Assembly (NCBI GenBank): GCA_019637555.1 | Contig: JAHBVK010000041.1 | Location: forward strand, 1-60,639 | DNA length: 60,639 bases | Reading direction: 5' to 3' | Source of the DNA: Anaerolineae bacterium | Lineage (GTDB): Bacteria > Chloroflexota > Anaerolineae > Aggregatilineales > UBA2796 | Shown: piece by piece, positions 33,181-41,962 of the stretch | How the letters are laid out: each line of letters opens with the position of its first letter | How positions within the stretch are numbered: position 1 is the first letter of the stretch | The notes under the pieces: generated by a model | What the model saw: only the letters and a program-made list of their open reading frames with translations | Database searches by the model: none | Told to the model about the DNA's origin: nothing | Program-made: the position numbers and the translations under genes

Positions 33181-33355
33181 GCCGCCCCAGACATCGGCGC
33201 ACGAACGCAGATGCGCCAGCACGTCGTTGATCGACCACTCATCGGCTGCGGGCGGGGTGTGCAGCTGCGCGGGAGTCAAGCCGTCGGTGATGGTGGCGAG
33301 GCGGGTGAGGAGTTGGACGAATGCTTGTGCGAGGAGTTTATCGGGGATTGCAGAT
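33181..33355 (-). pseudogene. Truncated dinB copy
   Basis: GCCGCCCCAGACATCGGCGC onwards matches the N-terminal half of the dinB gene at 31224-31406 (minus strand), with scattered differences and an internal deletion near GGCGAGGCGG. The C-terminal half, including the DHEGEH metal site, is missing, so it cannot make a working DinB. Same orientation and same upstream repeat as the intact copy. Confidence 0.85.
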
Positions 33356-33572
33356 CATCCTTTGGCAAAACAGAAGCTTCTAACTATTCATAGTTAAACT
33401 ACCAACAATTAACCGTGTATCAGATTGGGATTTGGGTTAGTTTGAACTCAGAAACTTAGTATTACTTGAGAGGTTCAAATTTATAACAATCGTTATGCCT
33501 ATGTGACGTTGTAAGGTAAAGTACAACTATTATGTCTCGATTCTTATTTCGTACAATGTACTTGAGGTTATC
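33356..33572. other. AT-rich gap at the left edge of the island
   Basis: Base composition turns visibly AT-rich here and stays so to about 37.6 kb. I see no repeat or tRNA that would mark an attachment site. TTGAGGTTATC directly precedes the first island ATG at 33573 (ribosome site GAGG). Confidence 0.5.
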
Positions 33573-34805
33573 ATGAGCGATTTGACCTCGATTGAAACAA
33601 AAGAAGAAGCATTAGACTTTTTTGACAGTTATGCTCAAGGTCGAAAAGACGAAATAGACCGTAGGCAACTTAGTAAAGGTCAGGGGCTAATTAAATCGTA
33701 CATGTTGGAAACTGGTTACGGTGTTAACTTATTGTCTGGAAAGCCAAGTGTTGATTATGTCTTTGCAGAAACGGGTTGGTCATTAGATAGCGTTGAAGAT
33801 AGTTTTTATAGGCTTGCAATTGGTGGGGAAACTCTAGGATTTGTAGAAACTATATCATCCCGTCATCTTGCCATTCATTCTGTTCAAGATGGTAAGACTA
33901 TGGATACCCTAGTTAAAAAGGTAGTAACAGAAACTTCGCAACTTGATTTCGTATGGCTTGCTGGTAACTATCTCGATCTGCTTTGGGACTTCATGATAAA
34001 GAGTCAATCACCTGAACGCTTCGTTACATTCAAATTTGAACACAAAGATCTTTTTGAGGATTACAGTTGGATAGATGAGAGCGACGATGATTTAGAACCA
34101 GAGCGAGAAGAAACACTAATTGCAGATCAGCGTTCATCGACTCTTGCAATCACCATGAGAGCAAGCAAAATCATCAGCAAGTTAGGTGAATTACAAAAAA
34201 TACTTTCCGATTTCAAAGCTATCAAGATGCTCCGTTTTCCCGCAGCACACCTACGGGGAGGTTATGATTTTTGGGATTGGGGCAAAATCACTTATCGTTC
34301 ACCTAGCTTTAGGGATGGAAGACAATATTTATATTCAGTAATAAATCCTTACCAAGCAGTCACGGAATTGATAGAACAACGAGTATGGCTCGAGATTGAA
34401 GACTTTAGCGAGGTGCGAACTTCTCGCTTATCGGCTATTAAGGGCGAGCCAGTCACTTTTGTTTTTCCTGAGCCACTTAATAAGCGTACATTTGACAACT
34501 TTATCGAAGTAACCTTTGAGAAGTGTCAAGGTCCGTTCAAGCTGTGGGGCAATCCGATTTATTTATCCAACAATAAAGTTCAAGTGTATGGTATTGACTT
34601 GCATCTTTGGCAACGGATTTTCATTGAATTGACTCCGGGACGCTTTATTATGGTTCTACCAAAGGGAACTTGTGGCAACACGGTTCATAGAATGGTTAGT
34701 AATATTCAGCGGTACTTATCGCCTGATGTAGAAACTTATATTGGTGCAGAACGCTACGAAACCTTAGTCGAAAACGCCCTTATTAGGAGCAATTATGTTC
34801 AATGA
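33573..34805 (+). CDS. Unrecognised protein of the AT-rich island (island gene A)
   Basis: 410 residues, no family recognised. Visible features are an acidic, helical start (TKEEALDFFDSYAQGRKDEIDRR), a central acidic patch (EDYSWIDESDDDLEPEREE), a predicted helix (TMRASKIISKLGELQKILSDF) and a beta-rich C-terminus (IKGEPVTFVFPEPLN, FNNFIEVTFEK-like strands, ELTPGRFIMVLPKG). No membrane segment or signal. It overlaps gene B by 4 nt (ATGA), so the two are certainly one operon. AT-rich codons differ from neighbours. A sensor or adaptor for the nuclease partner is only a guess. Confidence 0.75.
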   Translation: MSDLTSIETKEEALDFFDSYAQGRKDEIDRRQLSKGQGLIKSYMLETGYGVNLLSGKPSVDYVFAETGWSLDSVEDSFYRLAIGGETLGFVETISSRHLAIHSVQDGKTMDTLVKKVVTETSQLDFVWLAGNYLDLLWDFMIKSQSPERFVTFKFEHKDLFEDYSWIDESDDDLEPEREETLIADQRSSTLAITMRASKIISKLGELQKILSDFKAIKMLRFPAAHLRGGYDFWDWGKITYRSPSFRDGRQYLYSVINPYQAVTELIEQRVWLEIEDFSEVRTSRLSAIKGEPVTFVFPEPLNKRTFDNFIEVTFEKCQGPFKLWGNPIYLSNNKVQVYGIDLHLWQRIFIELTPGRFIMVLPKGTCGNTVHRMVSNIQRYLSPDVETYIGAERYETLVENALIRSNYVQ

Positions 34806-35869
34806 GTGACTCCACTTCGTTTCAACAGACTCCCTTGTTCCAACTTAATTTGCTGATTTGGCTGTCGATGTCGTCTACTCCTCAGACTATTACCGGCTTG
34901 AGACCTATTTTCCGCGAAGAGGGTTACGAGCTTCAAGCTATAGGTCAGGAATTTCAAGTGCCGTTAAGTGTCAGGTATGTACTTCAGAAGGAAAACATAC
35001 CTATTCGTACAGCTACTAGCCCTGACATTCTTCTGTTCAATATGGAGAAATCAGTACTACTTCCAATCGAATGCAAAGTAAGTAGTTTCAGCTCCAACAG
35101 TGAAAACTCTGCACAAGCAAATTCCTTGCTAACGCTCTTAGGAGTAGATATGGCTACCACCATTGGAATGCCGAATGCAAGTCAATGGTTGAGTCACCTA
35201 TTTTATGCCGTAAAACACACAGATCGAATTTCAATGTCAATAACTCTTCAAGAGTTAGTTGGCGTGCTGGAAAGCACTGATATTAAAGTATGCAAATCGG
35301 AGTCCATTGGAATTTTGGTGCGGAATGACGGCGTCTATTTACAGGCAACTCAAGATGGCAGTTTACTTACACTATTGAATTCCGATCAGCAGTTTGGAGT
35401 CCATGTATTGCAACTGCAGGAAGGTGAAGATCCTAGACCACTATATATTTTGCCAGTAGATCCATCTATTGGCATTAGCGATCCTATTGAACTTCAGATA
35501 CTGAAGGAACGCCTACGCTCTGCTGTTGCATCTCTAATAGGCAACAGGCTAAATACAAACCAATTCGTAATAACTGAAGATGAGATTATGAATAGCACTA
35601 TAGAAGTGTGGGATCAATGGAAAGATCGAAATTCCAGAGTCCACATCTTACGACACATAGTTCGTCCTTATCTGAAAAAAGTTGTTTCCGCCATTAGACA
35701 TTTAGGTTCAATCGTTACACTTGAGGACAAACGGATGGTGTTTGAAGATATTACTATGGATCATGCACGGAAGATTCGCCGCTACCTGACAACTAAAGAA
35801 TTCCGTTCTGATGAGATTAATTTACCTAACGAGTTCCAACTAGGATTTGACTTTGATCAAAATAATTAG
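34802..35869 (+). CDS. PD-(D/E)XK-nuclease-like protein of the AT-rich island (island gene B)
   Basis: 355 residues. TSPDILLF (P74-D75) and, 14 residues later, PIECKV (E90-C91-K92) fit the PD-(D/E)XK endonuclease core with spacing normal for the fold; no further catalytic residues can be fixed by eye. The start (FQQTPLFQLNLLIWLSMSS) is helical and hydrophobic; the C-terminal half is Leu-rich helical (RHIVRPYLKKVVSAIRHLG). No known family name comes to mind. It is translationally coupled to gene A. A DNA-cleaving effector is the natural reading, but the motif is short and could be coincidental. Confidence 0.7.
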   Translation: MSDSTSFQQTPLFQLNLLIWLSMSSTPQTITGLRPIFREEGYELQAIGQEFQVPLSVRYVLQKENIPIRTATSPDILLFNMEKSVLLPIECKVSSFSSNSENSAQANSLLTLLGVDMATTIGMPNASQWLSHLFYAVKHTDRISMSITLQELVGVLESTDIKVCKSESIGILVRNDGVYLQATQDGSLLTLLNSDQQFGVHVLQLQEGEDPRPLYILPVDPSIGISDPIELQILKERLRSAVASLIGNRLNTNQFVITEDEIMNSTIEVWDQWKDRNSRVHILRHIVRPYLKKVVSAIRHLGSIVTLEDKRMVFEDITMDHARKIRRYLTTKEFRSDEINLPNEFQLGFDFDQNN

Positions 35870-35938
35870 GCTCACGCCTCAAGTCGCCATTAATAGACTT
35901 GGGTGCTCCAATGAAGCATACTGATGTAATCTGCTAAA

Positions 35939-36712
35939 TTATGAGATATTCAATTCTGTACACTTTTCCAAAACGGCTTTGATTGAATAACCAATACCGA
36001 TACCCGTATTTGCATTGCTCTCAACGACTTTTTGCAGTAGCGACATAGCCTCAGCCATTACAGCACTAAACTTAACAAAGTCTATTCCCATTAGGAATGC
36101 ACCGCCGCCGGATGCCGAAATCGTCTGATAATGCTCTCTTAATTCTTTTGCAGTGGTTGCAATTTGATCCCAATCCGTTTTGTTTGCAAAAATGAAACGG
36201 CGTTGAGTTACGATTCCAATTATCTTGCCATCTGAGAAATCTACTATTGGTCCGCCGGAATTTCCTCCATTTACAGAACCATCAATATAAAACTTCTCTT
36301 CATCCAAATTGCCAGCTACTATAGCTTGCTGAATTAGCAAATGAGCAATTCCATGCGGAAATCCTGAAAAAAGAACTTTAGTTCCTCTAGGTTGTGGATT
36401 AGGAATTTTAGGAAGTAATACGTGTTGACGTTTAGGAGATTGTCCACTAACCTTTAGAATAGCGTAATCAGAATCATCTTCAGGAGAGAAAGCAATCAAG
36501 TCTAGATTAACATTTTGTCCATTTTCTGCTATTCCAACAATACCGGGCTGATTTACTCGGTTATTGCCCACCACATGATAATTCGTAATCACAATATCCG
36601 GCTTCAAGAAGTAAAAACCCGAACCACTACTAGATCCGCATTTAATACGCAAAGTTGCATCAGCCAGATTTGTAAACAGATCCATAGTTGTTATGTTCTC
36701 CACATGACTCAA
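35939..36712 (-). CDS. Trypsin-like (HtrA-fold) serine protease of the AT-rich island (island gene C)
   Basis: 257 residues from TTG 36712; an ATG at 36685 (Met10, with GGAG upstream) may be the true start. It is a chymotrypsin-fold domain with a complete triad: H46 (TNYHVVG), D82 (DDSDYAIL), S152 (VNGGNSGGPIVD). Supporting blocks are GFYFLKPDIVITNYH, LFSGFPHG and GKIIGIVT. No PDZ domain and no signal peptide, unlike exported HtrA, so it is probably cytoplasmic. Trypsin-like proteases of this type serve as effectors in several bacterial conflict systems. It lies 4 nt after gene D on the same strand, and converges with A and B. Confidence 0.88.
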   Translation of the reverse strand: MSHVENITTMDLFTNLADATLRIKCGSSSGSGFYFLKPDIVITNYHVVGNNRVNQPGIVGIAENGQNVNLDLIAFSPEDDSDYAILKVSGQSPKRQHVLLPKIPNPQPRGTKVLFSGFPHGIAHLLIQQAIVAGNLDEEKFYIDGSVNGGNSGGPIVDFSDGKIIGIVTQRRFIFANKTDWDQIATTAKELREHYQTISASGGGAFLMGIDFVKFSAVMAEAMSLLQKVVESNANTGIGIGYSIKAVLEKCTELNIS

Positions 36713-36716
36713 AACC

Positions 36717-37283
36717 TTAGGAAGATTTGTTATTCTTTAAAGAATAGAATTCCTCTGGTTTAAACTGCATTTTCATGTCAATGCTTCCGAGTCTCCAAAT
36801 ATAAACTTCATATTGCCGAGCATTCGCAGTTCTTGGAAATGGTCCACTTCGTGTCAACCGGATTGACTGTGAGACCTCTATGCCTCTAAATCCCCGTAGC
36901 ACCTTACTATAAAGTGATTCTCGGAAGCGCGGAATCGGTACAAATCTCACCGAAGACGACTGATGATTTCCGAGAGGCAAAATTGGTTTACTATTGAAAG
37001 CATTAGGATAAGGTTGAAACTGTGAATTTTGGAAAAGCTTAGCAATTTCAGGCTTTCTTCCAGCTAATATCAATATGGCAGCCTTTGCATATTGTGGGAC
37101 TAATAAATCTAGTCGTACTACGTCCTCAATTATGTCTTGGAGTAAAGTTGGAGATTTTGATACCCACTTAGTTTCAATTGCCAGATCAAATATACTGGAA
37201 CTTATGGGATCTGTGACAACAAAGTCTATTTGGGGTTTCTTACCTGGACCCTTTTTTAGCGGGGCTAGAACGGGATGCGGCAT
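36717..37283 (-). CDS. PD-(D/E)XK-like nuclease of the AT-rich island (island gene D), start uncertain
   Basis: 188 residues from ATG 37283. QIDFVVTD (Asp20) and, 16 residues on, LAIETKW (E37-T38-K39) form a PD-(D/E)XK-like pair, in a segment of strand-turn-strand character. The in-frame upstream reading (NIDFPVEFCS before the ATG) stays open for about 14 codons to a stop but has no start codon, and these residues look like a continuation of the fold. The N-terminus may therefore be truncated. It is followed directly by the protease gene. No known family. Confidence 0.65.
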   Translation of the reverse strand: MPHPVLAPLKKGPGKKPQIDFVVTDPISSSIFDLAIETKWVSKSPTLLQDIIEDVVRLDLLVPQYAKAAILILAGRKPEIAKLFQNSQFQPYPNAFNSKPILPLGNHQSSSVRFVPIPRFRESLYSKVLRGFRGIEVSQSIRLTRSGPFPRTANARQYEVYIWRLGSIDMKMQFKPEEFYSLKNNKSS

Positions 37284-37681
37284 CGAACAAAACTCTACCG
37301 GGAAATCTATATTGCAGTAATTGTGCTAAAGGATAAGCAAGATATGATTCAGAAAAAGTAGCTCTCGTCCGCATCGCTTGCTCAAATACCAACCACAGCT
37401 AAACCTTCAGCAATCTTAGCATATATGTGCGCACAGGATTTCACTAGTAGTTTGCAAGTAAGTTTTTCTTGATGGAGAGTAAGAAAGGCAATTCCAAGTA
37501 TATAACGTATTATCCAGCATAAAATCCAAATTTGGAACTATATTATCAAATTATGAAACACTGAGTAATTAGCTCATAAGTGTCACATATGTGTGCGTAC
37601 CCATTTGTGCCCTCCCGATGTACACTTTGCCGCACATGACAACTCACACGCACCGCTCACCATGAGGAGCGACTCAACAGG
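37284..37681. other. AT-rich gap at the right edge of the island
   Basis: 398 bp with no supported gene. Two similar words, ATATATGTGCGCACA (37420-37434) and ACATATGTGTGCGTAC (37585-37600), lie about 165 bp apart as imperfect direct repeats. Base composition returns to the GC-rich norm near 37620. ATGAGGAGCGAC at 37661-37672 probably contains the ribosome site of the next gene. Confidence 0.4.
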
Positions 37682-39517
37682 ATGCCCACCCCTTACGACG
37701 GCAAGATCGGTTTGTGGCATGTCTACGGCGGCATGATCGGCGAGAACAGCATCGCGGAGATCTGCGCGACGATCAAGCAGTACGCGCCAGCGGTGGATGC
37801 GCTGTACGTCAAGATCACCGACGGCGTGGAGTGGATGGGCGCGTATGAGGAGAAGCCCGATCTGGCGATCAACAGCCCCGATGATATTGATCGCTGGGTG
37901 ACGGTGCTAAATCAGCATGGCTTGGAGTTTCATGCGTGGGCGCTGCCCAAAGGACTCGATCCCGAACGCGAGGGCAACCTGATCGCGGCGGCGTGTGCGC
38001 GGCAAGGCGTGCGCTCGTTGATCATGGACGTGGAAGGTGGACCGGGCTTCTTTCGTGGTGGTCGCGGGGCGGTGCGTCCGCTGATGACCACGATCAAGCG
38101 CGCGCTGGGCAATCAGTTCCACATCGGCTTGAGCATCGATCCGCGCCCGAACCACTACGCCGAGATTTTCCCCGATGAATGGCTGCCGTTCGTGGGCAGT
38201 GTGCATCCGCAGGTGTATTGGGGCGCGTTCAGCACCACGCCCGACAATGCGCTGAAATCGGCATATGCGACGTGGGGCAATTACGGCGTGCCTGTGATCC
38301 CCGTGCTGCAAGCGTATCAGGTCAGCGCAGCGACGATGGATCGCGCCCGCAGTCAGGCGTTGTACAGCTACAAGGCGACGGGTCTCAGTTGGTACGTGTT
38401 CGGGCAGATCGCCGCCGCGCAGTTCAAAGCGGTCAACGTGACTATCGCGGGGACATCGCCGGACGAAGGCGACGATCAGACTCCGGCGGAAGCGGGCAAA
38501 TTCGGGCGCGAGATCGTGATCACGCCGACGGATGCGGCATTCCGCGAGGGGACGTATGATGGCACGCCGTCGCCCATGCGCTCGTTTCAGAATGAGGTCG
38601 GCTGGACGAGCCGCTACATCAGCACCGGAACGACGATGAGTCAAGTGTGGGCGCGCTGGGACCCGCGAATCAGCGAGGGAGGATTCTGGGAGATCGCCGT
38701 TTACGTGCCATCGCAGCACGCCACCACTAATAACGCGCGCTATAAGCTGCACGGCGTGGTGGGGCAGGCGACAGAGGTCGAGGTGGCGATCCGGCAAGCG
38801 CCGCTGGAAAATGCGTGGTCATCGCTCGGCGTGTTCAATCTGCGGGCGAACGATCCGACAGCGGGCGTGATCTTCCTCAACGATCTGACGCGCGAGGAGG
38901 ATCGGGAGATCGCGTTTGATGCGATCCGCTGGCGGCAGATCACGGGGATCACGCACGCGCCGAGTCACATCGCGGATGGCTTCGATTCGCCTGTGGGTAC
39001 GATTGCGGAACGGGCGGCATCGGAGTTTTACCCGAAGGCGTGGTTCAGTTCGATGCAGTACGGCAAGTCCTATTACATCGGCGGCGATTCGTCGCGTCCG
39101 GCGCTGCACACGGGCGATGATCTGTTCGCGCGGGCGGGCGAGGCGGCGACGGCGCATCAACCAGTGTTCGCTACCGCTAGTGGAGTCGTGGTCAGCGCGG
39201 GCAAGCAGACGGGGACATGGGGCAACGTGATCGTGATCCGGCACGATCCGTACATTCTCAGCGGGCAGGTGGTCTACAGCCGTTACGCGCACGTCGAGAC
39301 GATGCAGGTCAAGTCGGGTGATCGGGTGGTGCGCGGTCAGTATATTTGCAACGTGGGCAATGCTTACGGCGCGTTCAAGTATCATCTGCACTTCGACATC
39401 AGCCACACGACGGTGCTGCAGAGCCGTCCGTGGGATTGGCCCGGTCTGAATCGGACGCGGCTGACGGAGAATTACGTCAATCCGTATGAGTTCGTGGCGA
39501 AGCGGAGACCGAGATAA
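37682..39517 (+). CDS. TIM-barrel / beta-domain / M23 metallopeptidase fusion
   Basis: 611 residues. Residues about 1-260 are a TIM-barrel glycoside-hydrolase-like domain (KIGLWHVYGG, DALYVKITDG, FHAWALPKG, SLIMDVEGGPGFF, HIGLSIDPRP, VHPQVYWGAF). The DVEGG acid pair is a plausible active site. Residues about 280-430 form a beta-rich domain (WARWDPRISEGGFWEIAVYVPS). The C-terminal M23 domain has its residues intact: HTGDD, YSRYAHVE and YHLHFDI. No signal peptide follows ATG 37682. The domain order is the reverse of the 14934-16547 protein. Likely a wall-targeting hydrolase. Confidence 0.8.
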   Translation: MPTPYDGKIGLWHVYGGMIGENSIAEICATIKQYAPAVDALYVKITDGVEWMGAYEEKPDLAINSPDDIDRWVTVLNQHGLEFHAWALPKGLDPEREGNLIAAACARQGVRSLIMDVEGGPGFFRGGRGAVRPLMTTIKRALGNQFHIGLSIDPRPNHYAEIFPDEWLPFVGSVHPQVYWGAFSTTPDNALKSAYATWGNYGVPVIPVLQAYQVSAATMDRARSQALYSYKATGLSWYVFGQIAAAQFKAVNVTIAGTSPDEGDDQTPAEAGKFGREIVITPTDAAFREGTYDGTPSPMRSFQNEVGWTSRYISTGTTMSQVWARWDPRISEGGFWEIAVYVPSQHATTNNARYKLHGVVGQATEVEVAIRQAPLENAWSSLGVFNLRANDPTAGVIFLNDLTREEDREIAFDAIRWRQITGITHAPSHIADGFDSPVGTIAERAASEFYPKAWFSSMQYGKSYYIGGDSSRPALHTGDDLFARAGEAATAHQPVFATASGVVVSAGKQTGTWGNVIVIRHDPYILSGQVVYSRYAHVETMQVKSGDRVVRGQYICNVGNAYGAFKYHLHFDISHTTVLQSRPWDWPGLNRTRLTENYVNPYEFVAKRRPR

Positions 39518-39759
39518 GAAGTGCTGAAGTGCTGAAGTGCTGGAAGAAAAGTGCCGGAGTGCCAAGAAGTACCGAAAGTGCCAGAAGTGCCGGAGTGCCG
39601 CGTTCTACGCCGGGGGTTAAAACGCCCCGGCTACAACACGCTGTGAAAGTCGGCTGAAGCCGACTCCGTTGTGTGGACGGTAGTTCAGTCGGCTTTAGCC
39701 GAGTTTTGATAATTTGTAGCCGAGGTGCTTTAGCCCTCGGTGATGGTGAGTAGTAGATT
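39518..39759. repeat. AAGTGCTG-type tandem repeats and a cluster of REP-like hairpins
   Basis: 39518-39600 is a degenerate run of GAAGTGCTG and AAGTGCCGGAGTGCC units. 39608-39742 holds four hairpins: CGGGGGTTAAAACGCCCCGG with GGCTACAAC; GTCGGCTGAAGCCGAC; CAGTCGGCTTTAGCCGAG; and CCGAGGTGCTTTAGCCCTCGG. These differ from the REPs around the transposase by ending in GGCTAC / GTAGCC and so form a second palindrome family. The same style occurs at 44569-44721. Confidence 0.72.
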
Positions 39760-40764
39760 ATGACGAGTAGCTTATTAAGACATGAAGAGTTGGGATTGTC
39801 GGTGGAGCAGATCAAGGGTGTGCTCTACGGCATGATGCTGGCACGCGCGACGGATGATCGGCTGTGGCAGTTGGCGCGGCAGGGTAAGGCACATTTCGTG
39901 ATCACGTCGGCGGGGCATGAGGCGACGCAGTTCGGCTGCGCGCTGGCGATCAACATCGGCGTGGATTACGTCGTGCCTTATTACCGCGATATGGCGCTGG
40001 CAATGGCGATGGGGCAGACTCCGCTGGAGATGCTGCTGCACGCGCTCGGCAGACAGGGCGATCCGGCAAGCGGGGCGCGGCAGATGTTCGGACACTTCAG
40101 CAGTCGGAAGCTGCGGATCGTCAGCGGATCGAGTTCCGTCGGCAGTCATCCGGTTCATGCGGTGGGCTTGGCGCTGGCGTTCCGCGCTAAGGGTGAGCAG
40201 AACATCGCGGCGATGACGCTGTTCGGGGAGGGCGCGACCTCAGAAGGCGCATGGCATGAGGCGATCAGCTTCGCGGGGATTCATCAGCTTCCGGTGGTCT
40301 TCGTGTGCGAGAATAACTTGTACGCGATCTCGATCCACCAGCGCAAGGAAGTGCCAGTGGCGGATGTGGCGATCAAGGCGGCGGGCTACGGGATGCCGGG
40401 GGTGATCGCGGACGGCAACGATCTATTCGCGGTCTATGAGGCGGCGAAAACGGCGATGGATCGGGCGCGGGGTGGCGGCGGTCCGACGCTGATCGAGTTC
40501 AAGACGTACCGCTATCGTCCACACTCCAACGCCGATAACGATCTGAAGTACCGCACGCAGGAGGAGATCGACGAGTGGCGGACGCGCGATCCGATCACGC
40601 GGCTGCGGGAGTATCTGGTGGACAATGGGCTGATCGGAGAGGCAGACGTTGCGGAGTATCAGGAACGCGCGAGGGTAGAGGTCGATGAGGCAACGCAGAT
40701 CGCTGAGCGCACGCCGATGCCGTCAGCGGAGTCTTTGTTCGATCATTTGTACGGGGAAACCTAG
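39760..40764 (+). CDS. 2-oxoacid dehydrogenase E1 component, alpha subunit
   Basis: 334-residue thiamine-diphosphate-dependent E1 alpha, of the branched-chain or acetoin/pyruvate type. GEGATSEGAWHEAISFAGIHQLPVVFVCENNLYAIS holds the TPP motif (GEGA...N28) and the ENN(L)YAIS block; HFSSRKLRIVSGSSSVGSHPVHAVGLALAFR is typical. RPHSNADNDLKYRTQEEIDEWR is the phosphorylation-loop region. It pairs with the beta subunit at 42110-43093, but an acyltransferase gene on the other strand separates them. Which oxoacid is used cannot be decided. Confidence 0.9.
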   Translation: MTSSLLRHEELGLSVEQIKGVLYGMMLARATDDRLWQLARQGKAHFVITSAGHEATQFGCALAINIGVDYVVPYYRDMALAMAMGQTPLEMLLHALGRQGDPASGARQMFGHFSSRKLRIVSGSSSVGSHPVHAVGLALAFRAKGEQNIAAMTLFGEGATSEGAWHEAISFAGIHQLPVVFVCENNLYAISIHQRKEVPVADVAIKAAGYGMPGVIADGNDLFAVYEAAKTAMDRARGGGGPTLIEFKTYRYRPHSNADNDLKYRTQEEIDEWRTRDPITRLREYLVDNGLIGEADVAEYQERARVEVDEATQIAERTPMPSAESLFDHLYGET

Positions 40765-40765
40765 A

Positions 40766-41962
40766 TCAAAGATCCGGTTGTGGCTGATGCGCGTCGAGAA
40801 CTGCCCGTTGCTCCTGAGAAGCTTGCGCTTTCATGCCGAATAGGAAGCGCAGCAGGTTACTGCGCCTGATAAGGAACTCGTACAGACCCGTAATGATGAG
40901 CAAGGTGCTCCCACTGATCAGGATCGCTTTTACCAGATCAGGGAGCGCAGATTGCACCACGAAGTAGCCCACGCACAGCAGCACGGTATGATGCAGAATG
41001 TAAAAGGGCAAGACCGCCTCGTTAGCATATGCTAGCAGTGGAGAGCGCATGGCTAAATGACGCAAGGTAAAGCCCCAGATAGCAAGGATCAGACACCAAG
41101 CGGCGAGACCAAAAAGGGCAAACACGAGCACATAATTGATCGTGCCGTAAGTTGGTTCGGCTGATCCCTGATTGGCGACGAACATTGCGAGAATCGAGGT
41201 AATGCCGCCTGCAAGAGATAGCCAACGTAGATGCAGAATCGAGTCTTTGACCTGTTCGTGCGCGGCGAAGAAGAAACCGTACAGGAAGAACGGGATATAG
41301 GCAGGCAGACTCCAGCCTCCCCAACTACGCCCTGTCCAGATAGTGTTAGGGTTGAAGGCGATTTGCAGCAGCATAATCGGGAGTGCGAGGAGGTAGATAG
41401 CGTAGGGCTGCGCTAGTAAGCTGTGAAAGCGATCAAGTATGCGCCGACCTAGCGGGCGCTTGAGCCACCAGAACCATGGCAGAAACACGAGGCTAAACAC
41501 GAATAGGACTTCCAGATACCACAGATGCAAACCCATCCAAGCAAAGTTACCGCCCCACCAGTAGAGACCATCAAAATAATGGGGATAGAAAGCGAAGAAG
41601 GTCCCTGCAAATTGACCGTGACTTAAGCGCTCCAAGTAGACGGACAAAGCGATGTGGGTGAAAATGCCGACGACGAGCGGCACGAGCAAGCGCAGAATAC
41701 GCTCTTTGATAAAATCGCCTACGCTACGCGCTCCTAAGGCGTAATAGATGCTTGCACCTGAGATCATGAAAATGAGCGGCATCATCCAGAGTGCCAGCAG
41801 AAACGAGACAATCAGCATGCTGGTATACGTATGCGGATTCTTGATGTGCCAATCCATCGTATTGAAGAAGAGACCGCTGTGAAACACAAATACAGCAAAG
41901 ACGGAGATCACCCGCAGCCAATCTAGGTCGCTGCGGCGCTGGATAGTCGCTGGTGTAGGCAT
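40766..41962 (-). CDS. Acyltransferase-3 family membrane protein
   Basis: 398 residues, about ten hydrophobic segments. The family start DLDWLRVISVFAVFVFHSG carries the key Arg and His. IFMISGASIYYALG and RLLVPLVVGIF follow. Resembles OafA/MdoC-type O-acyltransferases that modify surface sugars. It lies inverted between the E1 alpha and beta genes, two bases from the alpha stop. This placement interrupts an otherwise normal operon. Confidence 0.85.
   Translation of the reverse strand: MPTPATIQRRSDLDWLRVISVFAVFVFHSGLFFNTMDWHIKNPHTYTSMLIVSFLLALWMMPLIFMISGASIYYALGARSVGDFIKERILRLLVPLVVGIFTHIALSVYLERLSHGQFAGTFFAFYPHYFDGLYWWGGNFAWMGLHLWYLEVLFVFSLVFLPWFWWLKRPLGRRILDRFHSLLAQPYAIYLLALPIMLLQIAFNPNTIWTGRSWGGWSLPAYIPFFLYGFFFAAHEQVKDSILHLRWLSLAGGITSILAMFVANQGSAEPTYGTINYVLVFALFGLAAWCLILAIWGFTLRHLAMRSPLLAYANEAVLPFYILHHTVLLCVGYFVVQSALPDLVKAILISGSTLLIITGLYEFLIRRSNLLRFLFGMKAQASQEQRAVLDAHQPQPDL

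Noticed and set aside
33079..33393. Plus-strand ORF over the repeat and dinB fragment
   Set aside because: Made of repeat and antisense dinB sequence; no independent coding evidence.
37907..38797. A 296-codon minus-strand frame inside the TIM/M23 fusion
   Set aside because: Arg/His-rich composition without motifs; it results from GC-rich codons of the real gene.
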